A stretch of DNA of 64,000 nucleotides from Lasioglossum baleicum (lineage: Eukaryota > Arthropoda > Insecta > Hymenoptera > Halictidae): the NCBI RefSeq assembly GCF_051020765.1, contig NC_134943.1, positions 11,656,001 through 11,720,000 of the forward strand. Direction: 5' to 3'. Below the pieces are notes generated by a model, which worked only from the letters and a program-made list of their open reading frames with translations, ran no database searches and was not told where the DNA came from. The translations under genes and the position numbers were made by a program. The number at the start of each line of letters is the position of its first letter. The first letter of the stretch is position 1. Below are positions 46,174 to 58,667 of the stretch, piece after piece.

Positions 46174-47983
46174 AACAGATGAAATAAAATAGTTTACGAA
46201 AGTTTAAAGTCGTTTTAAAGCGCGGTAGGATCGGCCGGTGTCGATGGCGGCGATAATAAAACTCCGGCGGCCGACAAGAAAGCAGTTGAAGCGGACTAAC
46301 GTTTTCCTTAACCTGTTATCCGCGCGATAAGGCGGAAAATTGTGGAAGAAAGGGATCCGGGGACTGTAACACGTTCACGCGATAATAAATAAAAATAAAA
46401 GGGTGGGTGGGGGGGGTGAATCGAAAATAGACCCGGGGGCCGGATCTTGGCACTCATTGTGAGCCAGGCGTTACGTGGAATAAAGTCGGTGAATCCGTCT
46501 CCTCGGCACCCGAAGTCTTCTTCTCCTGTCGGGTGGAATCCTTCGGTCGGTGGCTGAACAATTGGCCGCTTTGAAGGTCTTGATCCCACGGAAATCGATT
46601 CAATAGCCCTTTGAGAGAGGCTGGTCAAAGGGTGAGCCTTTTGCGGTCGCCTCCCTGTCGACGCGGCTCCCCCGACATCATAATTTATCATGTCTGCTTT
46701 TGTTCGATGCTAAACAGGACACGGAAACTGTTCCTCGCTCATTTGAATACCACGGGGAAAAGTATCCGCCCGTCATTATTACATAGAACTCGTCGACGGA
46801 CTCGGACAGACTTCGCCAGACGAATATCGTCGGCGAACGTTCGCGTGACCTGCCAGACACCGACTCGAAATTCTCGTTAAATTAGTCCTTTCGGTCTCAA
46901 GCTTCGCGGAGAACCGCTCGAGATCATAGACGATCCCTTTGTCTTCCATTTTTACTTTGGTAGCTGCATCGATGTATGCGAGATATTATTTTATCAAATT
47001 TTTAAAACAGTATTTATATTTTGTATCGTTTCGTTTCGTTCTTCGAGGCACTATACAATCTTCCTAAATTAATTAAATAAAGTCCATGATTATAAAAGTG
47101 ATATCAGTAGGCTGCGGATGTTAATCCAATTTTAAGAAACTCTGATTCAGATGTGAGATAATTTAAAATTGCACATTATATAGAATTCATTTAGTGTTAA
47201 CATCCTTTTCCTTTAAGTATCTCGAAACAAGACCACTTTCATAATTATGGGCACAACTATACTTATTGATTTGTCGTCGATCTACTAATTTTCGTCGCAT
47301 TCATCGTCGCCATTTATCTCATTCGGGCGCATAAACTTCGCCGTTAGTACATAATTTCAGTCCCGAGTAAGATTGACCGAGCCGACACGTGTACAGCACG
47401 AGTTTCTCGCGATTTTCACGAATTACGGTAATAATGCTGGATCGTGCCCTGAAATGAAACGCGTGAAATTGAAAGTTCTCTAGAAAATTTTCGTTGTCGA
47501 CGACTGCAATTCCGGTGTACGTGGAACGGGGGTGGGGCACGCAGGATTGCGGGTCTCCTCGATGAGGAGCGCGTCGGTTTCGGTGAAGCGTGCACACGGA
47601 GGCCATTATGCCGCGCGGAAGCCATTCCGTGAACGAAACGGCCGCGGGTCACGCGAAAAATTGCAAGAATTCCGCCGGACGAACTTTCATTTGGTTAACG
47701 TTTCCTTCGGCAGCGTCGATCCTCCGCCGTCCGGAGAGGGTAGCGAGCGAACACGTGATCGGAAATGTCGAATCAATTCCTTTACTACAGCCACGCCATT
47801 CCGCTGCGTTTTCCCACAAAGCTGGCCGAACCTCGACATCACTGTGAGGGACAACATTGAACCAATGAAACAACTTTCCCAGAAAATCATTTTCTTCGGA
47901 CAGATTAATTTCTTCTTTTTATAAGGTTTCATCTATTGGTTACAGTATTTCACTCCCGATATCATTTTCACTGGTCCAAAATA
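46174..47983. other. Unannotated block
   Basis: Only the short dispersed repeat near 47187 and a weak GCGGAT end near 47110. Confidence 0.4.
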
Positions 47984-48020
47984 TTGGGTTGTTCGAAAAC
48001 GGCGCATTTCTTTTTTGCAA
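47984..48020. mobile_element. Solo mariner-type terminus
   Basis: TTGGGTTGTTCGAAAACGGC follows a TA-rich flank. No partner end was found. Confidence 0.45.
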
Positions 48021-48638
48021 CTTGAATAGCATTCTTGTCTGAGATATTATTTAATTAAATTGCGCATATTAACTGCACCGATTCTATCGCAAAGATGTTA
48101 TTAAAATGAGATTTTGAAAATTGATTTTTGCGAAGAACTGTGCGAGCGGAATCGCAGAAGATGGCGGGCGTCGTTCCGCTTTGGATTAACCGAAATGGCC
48201 CGCGCCCTCTATATGCAACCACGGCCGGTTTTAGCTCGCGGTCAAGGTCGCTGGCTATTTGCACTACGGAATCAATCAATTAGGCAGGAATCGTTAGTCT
48301 GCTGACCGCGTGGAATATCTCCGACGGCGGTGGAGCTGCTGTTCTCTCCCGATGATATTTCCACTGGACGAGATCGATTAGGAAAATATTTTTCGTCTCC
48401 CCACCGGCTCGCCTGGGATTTATCGATTCCCGCGTTCGACTCGACTTTCTGCTGGGTGCGCGCAAAAAATTACTTTCGCGGCGTTACGTAATTTGTGATT
48501 GAAATTTTGCTTGGGGACTCGGGGCTCGTATGTGGTGCGACATCTGCCGCGTTAGGGGATGCCGAGGGATCAGGAACGGGCTGATTTATTTAGGTACTCT
48601 TAACGGATTACGTTCAATCCCTATTTATGCAATAATTA

Positions 48639-48685
48639 GACTGCGGATGTCTATGCATTTTCCAATTTTTTGCAACAGCCTTTGT
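48639..48685. mobile_element. Solo GCGGAT-type terminus
   Basis: GACTGCGGATGTCTATGCAT is followed by the type B start TTTCCAATTTTTTGC. No matching right end is found. Weaker solo remnants of this terminus occur near 4505, 28595, 31964, 47110 and 61140. Confidence 0.6.
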
Positions 48686-51600
48686 AAATTAAGAACGAAT
48701 AAAAACTGTACAAAATTCTATCGATATTCATATTCTTTTTGAACATTCTCATAACTGCATAAAGTTTCAAAGCAGCCTCCCACTTCCTTTTCAGTGAAAT
48801 CATTTTGTGTTCTCGGAAACACGTATCGCGAAACTTTGTATGAATTTATCGTATGAAATTCAAATTCACGCGGGGTTTCATTCAGCGAGGAAAAACGAAG
48901 AAAAGCTGAATTCAATTCTGCTAAATTTTTCGTTTCATAATTTGCCGGAAAAATTCGCTCGAGAAATCGAAAAAGGTGATGAATAAATACAGATTCGAGT
49001 TCCGGTTAGTTTATACACTGCATGTGAAAAATCAGATCAATACTCTCGATGCGATGCTACTATAAAATATATGTATAACACGCGTGATTTTGATTGATTC
49101 CACTTGGAACAAATAACGGTGTACTTCAAATACCCATAAATTAAAGATTAACACAGAGTAAATATTTCCTAGCGTAAACGGCAACTTTGTTTCTGCTCGC
49201 AAAGCTAAATTTAATATATGAGATTGTAAGGACTGTATGCTAGTAATGAAAAGTTAAGGAAATCGATAAATTTGCAATCGGTAAATTTTCATTTGGAAAG
49301 TAGGGTGCGTTCAGGGTTGATCCCGTTCGTTTTGAAAGCCTGTGCAACTCGACCACGACACGGAGACATCAATAAAACGTCGGCCATTAAGTCGCTGGGA
49401 AAATTATATGAATCGGCCGGATCCGTGTGCGCCCATTTACATCGGTCTCGCGTCTACATCGTCGCCGTTGACGTAATCCGAACCACGGCTGGTCTGCGTT
49501 TTATAACGTCGACAGTTGTTGCTACAATTATTGCAGTCGTCCGCGTGCTGTTGTCCCCGCTCGGTAGTTACGACGCTCGTAAAATTTGACGAAGGGAATC
49601 GTGCGCGAAGGGCTCGCGCACTCACGCCGATTCAAATCGAGAGCATTCCCGTCGATGGCTCGTCCCGGTCCATTTCAATCGGCTCATTTGAAATTTTACG
49701 GCTTTCGCACGTTTCGCCGACCAACTTACGCGTTACTATCCGCGAAAATGCATTTCACTCGTTCATACGTTTGGCGCCTTTCGCGAGCCATTTACGTGTT
49801 CGTAGAGGCGATTCCATAATTTTTTTGAGGAGTATACATATATGAACGCAACTTCTCAAAATAGTTCATTTTGCGCTTCTACTTAAGAAATGCGATCTAT
49901 GTATGGGATCTAGAAATGACGCGGGTTCTTTCATGAATAATCTTCGTGCGTTTTCAATCGCAGCTACTCATTTTCCCCTAAATGCATAAAATTGTACATT
50001 TACATTCTTCCCCGAAGCAGTTCTATCAGCAGCTTTCGTCAGTGATTAAAATTTTTAATACGGAGGATAAATCTATGCGTACGGTTTAAGCAAACGATCA
50101 TTGCCCAAGCCAGCGTGATTTTCATTTGAAATTTAGACGATGTTCGGTGCGGGGATTTGCCCGTTTCAACAATCTTCCTGGATCCGCCGTGCGTTTTCAC
50201 CGCGGATCCCTGGATATCGGTTTGCACGGCAAACAGCGTTCCGCTCGCGATTTCAGCACACTTTTTGCTGCGGTCAACGCGGAAGTAAAAGTCTCTCCCG
50301 TGTCTTCCATGCGTGTCAGCCTCGAAGATTTTTCTATAACCATGTAGCAAAGTGTCTAAACTGAACGCGCGCGTTCCACGTCGCTTTGTCTCGCTCGGTG
50401 GGACGTCGCGAGTAAATCGAGTCTGTCCGTATAAAAAAAAAAAACACGCGCGCACGATAAGCGTGTAACAATAAGCGAAAAACAGTAAATGTCACAAGTA
50501 ACGTGTCGTGAATGGGCGTATTCAATGGACGATGCATAGTCGATAGATCTGGAAAATTAAAAATAAATACTGAAGGGAAATGTGCATTCCCCGCGCGAGA
50601 TAAAATGAGAAACTGCGGGCTGCGTTTGAAATACGTCGGTATTTGAGAGTCGACATTTTTAGCATTTCTTGTAAGAGCGATTTTTGTTGTTTAAATGATT
50701 ATTTTGATTTTTCTGTGGCAGGAAATTATTTTCAGATCAAATGGACAATTATTTACCAGATCAAATCAGAAGATAAGCGATTATCCATTCTATAACGTTT
50801 TTCATTTTGTATTTTAAATAGGCTCATATAAAGAAGTTGTATAATGCAACTTTTAGTATTTCTTCTACAATTCCGATCAGTAGCTATTTATGAAAAAAAT
50901 TTAATTTAAAACGAAGTTTCAGTTTCGGAAGAACTGAACTACGAATTCATCTACTGAAAACCACCAATAAAACAAAATTTTGTTTATAAATATCGTTTTT
51001 CAATGTTTAAATAAATGACTATATTTATAATAATAGCATATTGAGATTGATTTCAATATAAATAAAAAAAAACCCACTTTGTTTCATGTCTCTATCATAA
51101 ACAGAACAAAAGTTATTGAATTTTGTCCAAGAAACAGGCATTTCGGCGCAATGTGAGTCGCGGAGACTGTTTCGAGCGAAGTGACTCGAGAAAAGCAGCA
51201 TGTGTTACGCGGACATTTTGCGAAAACATATGAAACGCTTCACGCAACGAGCACGTAAAAATCGGGGACGCGGATCGATGGAGGGAAATAGTACAAGTCG
51301 CTTCGCTGATGGACGTCGACGAAATTAGAATCGTTCGCGGTCATAAAGCTCTCTTTCGCACTTTGATCGAGCCCAACATCGCCGGAGACTAATAAACAAT
51401 CTACAGTTGAAAGACGCGTTATTTCCGAATCGATGTAGAATGATCGGGAACAGAAGTAACCGCCGCTAGTTGATACTAGACCGCGGCGATCTTCGAAGAG
51501 ACGGTGAAATAATATTTGAGAGTGTGTCATTCGATCGTTTTACAGTTTCGTGGACGCGAGAGCCCGAAACCGAGAACCGTTTAACATTCAGCCGGTATTT

Positions 51601-52102
51601 GATCGAATGGTATAAAAGCTTTACACAGAATTTCAAAATAACTTTTTGTTTTTCGACACGGGCCCATACATGCCGGGAATACATAAAATTCCGTGATGTA
51701 AAAACGCATCGCATAAATTTGCAATTTCCAGAGCAGACAAGCGAAATAGATACCCGAGACTCTTTTTATAGGACTCGATCGTACACTCCCGTCCATAAGT
51801 CACCGGGGAACACGTTTCACTCGCTTTCGCACGGGTTTTAAACAAATTCTATTCGCTTTTATGAGATCGTCGACGAGTAAAATGTCCACAATATGGGGAA
51901 AACTATTATTTTGATCGACGCGTTGCCTTCTCTTTCATCGAATAAAACGTCATCGCAAAATGCATTTCAAATTGCTTTTTCCATTGTTTGCTCCACGTTA
52001 AACACTTTTAAACAATTTTGTTACGGACGTCAAATTTTCAGAGAATTTTCGAAGTAGCCAGCGTCTGCCAGCCATTGAAACGCTTTATTACTATTTTCAC
52101 AG
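48686..52102. other. Longest stretch with few recognisable repeats
   Basis: CpG-rich islands (49.3-50.4 kb, 51.2-51.5 kb) alternate with AT-rich sequence. A solo Tc1-like end lies near 51783. No gene recognised. Confidence 0.4.
49804..49833. mobile_element. Solo terminus related to the 12602-12814 MITE
   Basis: AGAGGCGATTCCATAATTTT followed by TTTGAGGAGTATA matches the right end at 12784-12816 with a handful of differences. Confidence 0.55.
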
Positions 52103-52302
52103 GCGGCCATGTTTAACGACGTGCGGCTCAAACAATGTCAAACATAAAATAAAAATGTTTCGTATTGATTGTGGGAAGATGTTGTATCGCTACTTTTAAT
52201 CTAACAAAATCGTTAAGGGATGAAATCAATTTTTATGTTGGTCCTGCTTGCCACAATCAATGCAAAACAATTTTATTTCGCACGTCGTTAAACATGGCTG
52301 CC
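52103..52302. mobile_element. Foldback MITE with GGCGGCCATGTTTAACGACG ends and type C interior
   Basis: The left end (GGCGGCCATGTTTAACGACG at 52103) and right end (CGTCGTTAAACATGGCTGCC ending at 52302) are inverted repeats of about 24 bp. Between them the sequence matches type C (AAAATGTTTCGTATTGATTG and CACAATCAATGCAAAACAAT). The usual GACTGCGGAT terminus is replaced by a different inverted repeat. Confidence 0.7.
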
Positions 52303-53332
52303 TATTAAGATAGTAACAAAAGTCTTCAAAGGAAAACTGTGTTTATAAAAAATGCTTAAACGTCCGCAGTCTAGCGATAACAAATCCGTAAAATGGTGTT
52401 CAAATTCCAGTAAAACAAAAAAAAGGAGAATTGTAAGAGCCGAAGAAGCGACACTCTAACCAGCTTTCAACATGGAAGAGGAGCACTCGACTGAAAGGCT
52501 CGCGAGTCCCGGCGAAAATCAACCGATTCCGTGCACGGTTTTTAGCAGAAGCGGTGCTCGATGCTGTGACCGATAACGAACCGTAACCGTAACCGAAACC
52601 GGGGCCCGGAGTAAAAGTACACCACGCGTCGCCAATTCCACTGATTTTATTAACGATCCGTCGTTCCGCCGATTTAAACTTCGGCCGTTTGGTTCGCTCG
52701 GCCGGAAACACGCTCGCGCTTTTTCCGGCGATCGCGAGCAGATCGACGACGCTGGGAAACAGAATGCCGGGGATACGGGAACGGGGAGAAGAGATCTCTC
52801 CCGGCAAGAAACACCGTCGACAAGAGTTGCCGAAACTCGATCGTTAAATCATGCCCGGCTGGCTGTGTTTTTAATCTCGCGGATGCCTTTTTGCCGGACG
52901 ATCCGAGGGGGCGGGGAAGATAACCCCCGTGGATTTTTCCAGCTCGTCGCCACTTCAATGGACCATGCCGCGTCCGTAAACGAGACTTTAAAGCACGATG
53001 AAAGTTTTATCGCGGAAATACCGTGAGCTGCAGCTTGCAACGTGCGGGCAACTTCTTTTTCGGGGGCTGAACATTTTACGACGACAGAGATCGCGCGCGG
53101 CTCTCGGCTCACCTTCCACGGAAATGTCACTCGCACACCCCCACACCCAATGGCTCACCATTTTCTGATTGTTCTCGCTGGAAAGTCCAGATACCCGAGA
53201 TTATTTAAAATAAATATTGAGACGACGCGACGACGATCAGTTGCTTTACAGTCGTTCGGGCGCTGTTTGCCACCGCTTTTCATCGGGTTCGTATGTTTGT
53301 ATGTATTCCTAGATTTTTATTAATGAGCAATA
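52303..53332. other. CpG-rich block
   Basis: Overlapping - frames of up to 135 codons without recognisable domains. Confidence 0.4.
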
Positions 53333-53752
53333 CACGGCGGATCTTTATGCGATATAATCATTTTCTACCTGATCTGCAACAAACTGGAGCGAAATAGAAA
53401 TTGATTTTCTTTCTTAACACTTTGGACTCTCGAAGCAATTTTAATTCGAACATCTTCCTTTTGACATTTCTTTCAACCCAGATCATTTTCATTCTATGTA
53501 ATCTTTTTTACACATCGTTGAGCTTTTTACAATTTATAGAATACAGACGAATTCAATAATACTAAAACTGCTTTGAATAATGGCACGGCAATTTTTACTG
53601 GTGTCTCAGAGTCACCATTCGAGCGCAAAGGGTTACATAATATGTTTAATAAACTGAAGATAATACAAGGGTATTTTTAAATTCCTCTAATTTTGTCACT
53701 GTTTTAAATCGCATCTATTCAGTTTTGTCACAAATGCATGAAATCCACTGTC
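53333..53752. mobile_element. GCGGAT-type MITE, type A, split by a nested TTAA element
   Basis: The left part (CACGGCGGATCTTTATGCGA, CTGCAACAAACTGGAGCGAA) and right part (GTCACAAATGCATGAAATCC) match the type A copy at 30205-30402. They are separated by the 215-bp element at 53418-53632. Confidence 0.72.
53418..53632. mobile_element. piggyBac-like MITE (CCCTTTGC family) nested in a GCGGAT MITE
   Basis: It opens after TTAA with CACTTTGGACTCTCGAAG and closes GAGCGCAAAGGG before TTAC, a decayed TTAA. The terminal CMCTTTG motif and the segment TGGCACGGCAATTTTTACTG belong to the family also seen near 16.7, 18.2, 20.9 and 60.5 kb. Confidence 0.7.
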
Positions 53753-54475
53753 TAAAGTTTGTAAAATAAAATATAATCGCGTAAAACTCTGGAATCCCGT
53801 TTTTAAGGTTTCGCGAATGTTTCCCTCGCGCGGAGACACCGGGGCGGAAATGTTCGGACGAAAGCTCGCGTTTAAAGTATGCAATACCTAATGGTAAAGG
53901 GAATCGTTGAAACGATGGTTCTCGAATACCGTAAACAGTGGTGCTCGGATATATGTATCCGAGGAACCAGAGAACGAGATTGCCTCATTTTCCGTGCAAT
54001 CAGTCCGCGATAGCGTCATAAACAAACGATAAAATCAACATGAAAAATGCATACACTTATTCACCGGTGTTCCGCGAGAAGAAGGAACGCTTGTTTACGT
54101 AACGGTCGCGGTAATTTCGATGATACGCTTCCACGTCGTCAGACTCGAGAAAAACAGGAGCGCGCTCTTCTGACGCACTTCACCGAGAAATCGAACGAGC
54201 AAAGAAATACGTTTGTGCTCTCGTAGGCTCTTTTTCTATCGGTAACACCTTGATTCACGACCGCCATTCAAATTCGCGGTTACATCGCCGACGGAATATT
54301 TCCTCGACATCTGAAATCTGTGGTTGTAAAAAAAAACCGCCGCATGTCGCAAACTTTTACTTCGGAAATACTGCCATTTAAAATTTTCGTCGCTAATTCT
54401 GAACATAGGGCATCGGCTAGATTGCATTATTTTGTTTAGCCATTCTGGTGAATACGTGAATCCTATACTAATGAT
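53753..54475. other. Unannotated block
   Basis: Nothing recognised. Confidence 0.4.
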
Positions 54476-54680
54476 AGATTGTGACATGTGACGTTCTCCC
54501 TCAAAAACCACAGATATAATTAATAATAATAAACACAGATATAATCGTTTCGAATTTGTTTCCATGACTTTTTTCTGGTAAATACATAAATCCAATATTC
54601 TACAGCTCAGCTAATGCGTAAACTCAAAATTTTGGAAATTATCACATGCAACGTTCTCCTGACAACCACAGGAATATCTT
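54476..54680. mobile_element. Fragments of the TCTGTGGTTGTCAGG MITE
   Basis: GTGACATGTGACGTTCTCCC and, 160 bp further on, ATCACATGCAACGTTCTCCT with GACAACCACAG are two copies of the family's right end. TTCGAATTTGTTTCCATGAC between them matches the interior at 22948-22970. Confidence 0.6.
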
Positions 54681-54821
54681 CTGCAGACAGGACTGATGAA
54701 ACAATCCAAATGTTAACACGACTGGACACAAAAATCAGAGAAAACGTCTCCGAGATACGATTGTTGAGAGGATTCCAATTTTCTAGCACGAAATCTTTTT
54801 AAACGATGCGTCGTTAGAACA

Positions 54822-55110
54822 ATGAACAGGATTATTCCCCCAAAAAATAGCAGCGACGAACGTGTTAGAGTTGCGAGAAGGATAGCATCATAAATCAATG
54901 GAGTTCGCGGAGAGAAATCGCATAGAGGGTGAATCGTGGAGGAGGGTAAGTGTATGGGATGCGTGGTTGGAATAACGAGCAGGACTATTTCCAAAAAAAA
55001 AAAGTGGCAGCGCCGAACGTGTTGGAGGGGCACGTGGTGGAAAGCCGCATAAATCAATGGAGTTCATTGAGAAAACGCGTGGAGGGTGGTTCGAGCGAGG
55101 GGGTAAGTGT
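54822..55110. repeat. Tandem duplication, period about 159 bp
   Basis: Both units carry a purine-rich A run, CAGCGMCGAACGTGTT, ATAAATCAATGGAGTTC and a GGGTAAGTGT motif (54945 and 55100). The repeated GTAAGT resembles a splice donor but is explained by the duplication. Confidence 0.8.
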
Positions 55111-55439
55111 CTCCGGTGTAAAGAAGAAAAGCGGGGAGCCGGTGCAATCGCTTGCGGGTTCGAAAGGTCAAGTTCAAGCTGGCAGGAGATGCCATCTACA
55201 GCCACGAATAGAAACGGCTGCGGGAAACGGGGGTAGGCAATAGGGAATAGATAGTGGGGAGGCCGGGCATTCCTGACTACTCTTCTTCTCTCTGTAGCCA
55301 GGCGAGTACAAAAATAAAATGGCACCGTGCCAATGCACGTGTGCACCGACAGAGATTCACGATTTTCGCGAAGATCACCTCGAGAGCCTGGGATCCCTCT
55401 CCCGCTCCCTGCTCAACGAATCTCGTGTCCCTCTGTTTT

Positions 55440-55470
<31 letters not shown>

Positions 55471-55764
55471 GTGGCCTCTAACAGAGCTGACCGATAGGAC
55501 AGATCGATGAAAACAAAGATACGGACTGCAAGAGATGGATACCGCGCGATAATCGACGGCGGCCGTTTATTTTCCCTGGGCTACTTGTTGAAATGGCGAG
55601 AGCGTGCGCGCGCTAGTACGGTAAACTCGCGATTTGTTTCTCGTCGTCGGTTCCGAACAGGGACAGAGATCGTGTAGGGACCAGAGGTGGGCATTATTTA
55701 GCAAAAACAATATTTGAAATACTATTTAATATTTTAGATTTTATTTCGCTTAAAGAAAATGGTA
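55111..55764. other. Unannotated block
   Basis: CT microsatellite at 55436; otherwise nothing. Confidence 0.4.
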
Positions 55765-55944
55765 TTTTATTTGAACAATCTGAACCTCGAAATAAAATAC
55801 TTCTATTTGAACAATCTGAACCTGAAAATAAAATATTTCTGTTTTAACAATTTCATCCACAAACTAAAATATTTCTATTTTAATCATCTGAAACACAAAG
55901 TAAAATATGTCTATTTTAATAATCTGAAACACATAATAGAATAA
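55765..55944. repeat. Five exact-length 36-bp tandem repeats
   Basis: Units start at 55765, 55801, 55837, 55873 and 55909 with no length change, only substitutions (core TCTATTTGAACAATCTGAAC). The + frame is open throughout and gives a 12-residue repeat of the form YFNNLxxxxKYF. The frame runs only from 55759 to 55944 and has no visible splice sites. Confidence 0.9.
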
Positions 55945-57173
55945 GAAATGGTACTTAATATAAGAAACTATATCATTTGCCACATTTTCGTTTTATTTTT
56001 TTGTTTGACTGCTGCTATTCGCATACAACTAGGTGCAGCATATTTACTGTACATGTAAAGCATAACTCAATTTATTTACGAGGGGGAAGTAGTGGGGATA
56101 AAAAAGTAACATCATCCTTATAGACGAAAGTCAAAGCATCCGAAGGAATACTGTGCCTCTACGTTTTGCTCTCGGCGATGATGATGGTTCCCGTGGCTGC
56201 TGCTGATGCCCATTATCAGGCACCGAGTTCGAAAATCAATATTTGCCCAGGACGCTCGTCATAAGTAACGGTCAATTAACCACCGTAAACAATTAGAGGG
56301 CGAGGAAGCGGTAATCGGAGCCATCCCGTCGAGGGAGGCGCAAATTTACAGCCAAGATGCTGAGGATCGATCCGAAGGGGCCATCGGGAGCATCGCGAGA
56401 TTCGTTTGCTGAAATTTAGTATTGGCCGACTCGTTCGCCTCGGTGTTCTCTCATTAGCCGGCTATCTGCCGATCAAATTTACGGGTGTGCCTGCTGAACA
56501 CCGCGGACCGATGGGAAAGGGTTGATCTTGGACGAGCGATGGAAGGGATGGGAGTAAGTGTACAGGGTGAGACACATTTTCTATGTCAATTGTGAGAAGC
56601 AGTTTTGTATTTCACTCGAATAGGTCTATTTCCAATCTGGCTGTCAGAAGCGTCATCCGTTTTCTCAATTTCTGACTGACAACTTGAGACGATAGGCGTT
56701 TGCGTTAGGTCTAAAAGAAGATCGGTCTCTCGGAAACGATTTCACGAAAATATTTCGAGAAAATGATGAAAAAGGTCTGTCGAAATTATGACTGGTCTAT
56801 GTTTAGTCCTCTAGCACAATCTGTCTTTAGCTGCTGTTCTCCCATTTCTCTACGCTCGGCAGGTAGCAATAAACCTATCACAATAATGCACGTTATAATG
56901 AATGGCCTGTGGACATCGTACGTTAACGGCGAACAAGAGAATTAATGAGATCTCTAAATCCATCTGCATTAACTTCCAGATGAAGGATGATCTGGAACGA
57001 ATGTAGAATTACTTCGAGCCACAATAGAATTTCTGCTGAAGAGAAAGCGGATTAATTCGGCGAGATAGATTAATGCTCGAACACGGAACGTACTTTACCT
57101 ACAATAAACACGATTCTAGTTTCCGTGACACTAAAAGTCACTATGTAATTCACATTACTGCACAAAACTGAGA
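55945..57173. other. Unannotated block
   Basis: One ACAGGGTGAGAC motif near 56563. No gene recognised. Confidence 0.4.
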
Positions 57174-57396
57174 AAGAACATCCTCTTCGATTTTCGCAGA
57201 TATGTTTATCGAAACAATTTATCTGTCTGTTCTAAAACAATTTATGTATCTGTTCAGGTATAATTTTTAAAAGATGCCTGAAAAATTCGATAGATATGTT
57301 CTTGTTAAGTATACCTAAGGAGATAAATTGTTTCAGAATAACAGAAAAATTCGCGTCTCGATAAACACATCTGCGAAAATCGAAGAGGACGTTCTT
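57174..57396. mobile_element. Foldback element with 38-bp arms
   Basis: The left arm 57174-57211 and right arm 57359-57396 are inverted with two mismatches (CCTCTTCGATTTTCGCAGAT in the left arm). A second inner pair, AACAATTTATCT and AGATAAATTGTTTC, strengthens the fold. Not seen elsewhere in the window. Confidence 0.75.
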
Positions 57397-58263
57397 CAGC
57401 AACCCGAGTAGCAGTTGCAGCGGACAATGGCCGCCCTCTTCTCGAAAGTAAAACGAATGGAGCACTTAGGGGCCAGAAGACTAAGAGCCAGAGCGAGGGG
57501 AAAATATTCGCGGGTTCGCCGATCATTCGATCGCCAATTACAATGCACGTCGAGGCGCGGCCCGGCCCGGGCTTCTTTTCCCAGGGTTTAATTTATCTTG
57601 GGCGAAGTACACCGGAACAAGAAGTTTCGTCGGCGGGAATCCTTTTTCCCGGCCGGAATCTCGGGCTAGAGGTAGGGTAAGGTTCTCGGCATCGTCGAAA
57701 CAATGCAGTAAAACGCGGAATGGAAAAGGTCGGTGGGTCCTTTAGGTGCTTTCCTAAATCGTATCGAAGTAGATCCTCGGCATTCAAGAAGGTGGCTGCG
57801 CCCCTTTCTTCCCTTTTCTTCGTTGGGTTGTATGGTCGCTCGTATCTTGGAAAGGTTGCGTTCAATAGGTCGTGCCAACTGGTACCCGAGGAGGAGCCGT
57901 CGTCGTCGACGTCTTCCTCTTCGTCTTCGACCCGGGAGGAGAAGTTGTTCGCGATGTGGCACGACGCGCCTCGCCGTTTCGTGACGGTTCTCCTACCATG
58001 CTCCGCGACAAAAAGGATGCCGCACTGTATGGATATCGTGTTTTCTAACCTTTCAAGTCACACGGCAGCGGATAAGGCTTTCTGTTGAGGGATATGATTC
58101 GAGTGAAGTTCTTTTCTAATTAATGGACACAGCCTAGCGAAATGGGTAGCTTTAAACTAAACTTTACTCGCAATGAAAACGGCGAATAACAAACCTACAC
58201 CAGGCATATCCTGTCTAAACGTGCAACACACGTCCTATTTATTTCGACTGGTGACGCATACTA
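57397..58263. other. CpG-rich block
   Basis: A 122-codon + frame (57720-58088) with a serine run from TCG/TCC repeats overlaps frames on the other strand. Confidence 0.4.
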
Positions 58264-58345
58264 TTAGGTTGGATAGAAAGTTCTTGCGATTTTTAACTAT
58301 TATATTCAAATGTGCAAAACCGTAATAACTTTCTTTCCGACCTAA
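58264..58345. mobile_element. 82-bp mariner mini-element
   Basis: TTAGGTTGGATAGAAAGTTC and AACTTTCTTTCCGACCTAA are inverted ends of about 20 bp, flanked by TA at 58262-58263 and 58346-58347. Only about 40 bp separates them. Confidence 0.8.
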
Positions 58346-58360
58346 TATTATACATTACTA

Positions 58361-58440
58361 GACTGCGGATGTTTATGCAATTTTCAATTTATATAGTGAA
58401 ATTTTAAGAAACTGGTGCCGAATAAGATCCTATTTTCATT
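58361..58440. mobile_element. Left part of a GCGGAT-type MITE (type B)
   Basis: It begins GACTGCGGATGTTTATGCAA followed by TTTTCAATTTATATAGTGAA. The right end is missing. It is the first of three elements packed within 510 bp. Confidence 0.65.
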
Positions 58441-58451
58441 GGTAATAACTA

Positions 58452-58648
58452 GACTGCGGATCTTTATGCAAAATAAAAATTGTCTACGTCGATTGCAAGG
58501 AACAGAAACTAAAGTGAACGTAATTTCTTCCCTTAATAATTTGATTAGAGGAGAAATCATATATTGACATCTTCAATTTTCAAAATTTTCCTACAACTTT
58601 GAATTTCATCTACACAATTTTCCTATAAATGCACAAAAATTCGCTGTC
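58452..58648. mobile_element. GCGGAT-type MITE, type A
   Basis: It starts GACTGCGGATCTTTATGCAA and ends GCACAAAAATTCGCTGTC, with the interior start AATAAAAATTGTCTACGTCG. It is preceded by TTCATTGGTAATAACTA, a flank repeated almost exactly before the next copy. Confidence 0.82.
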
Positions 58649-58667
58649 TATTCATTGGTAACAACTA

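Noticed and set aside
54945..55105. Two GTAAGT donor-like motifs 155 bp apart
   Set aside because: They are equivalent positions of a tandem duplication, without a supporting frame.
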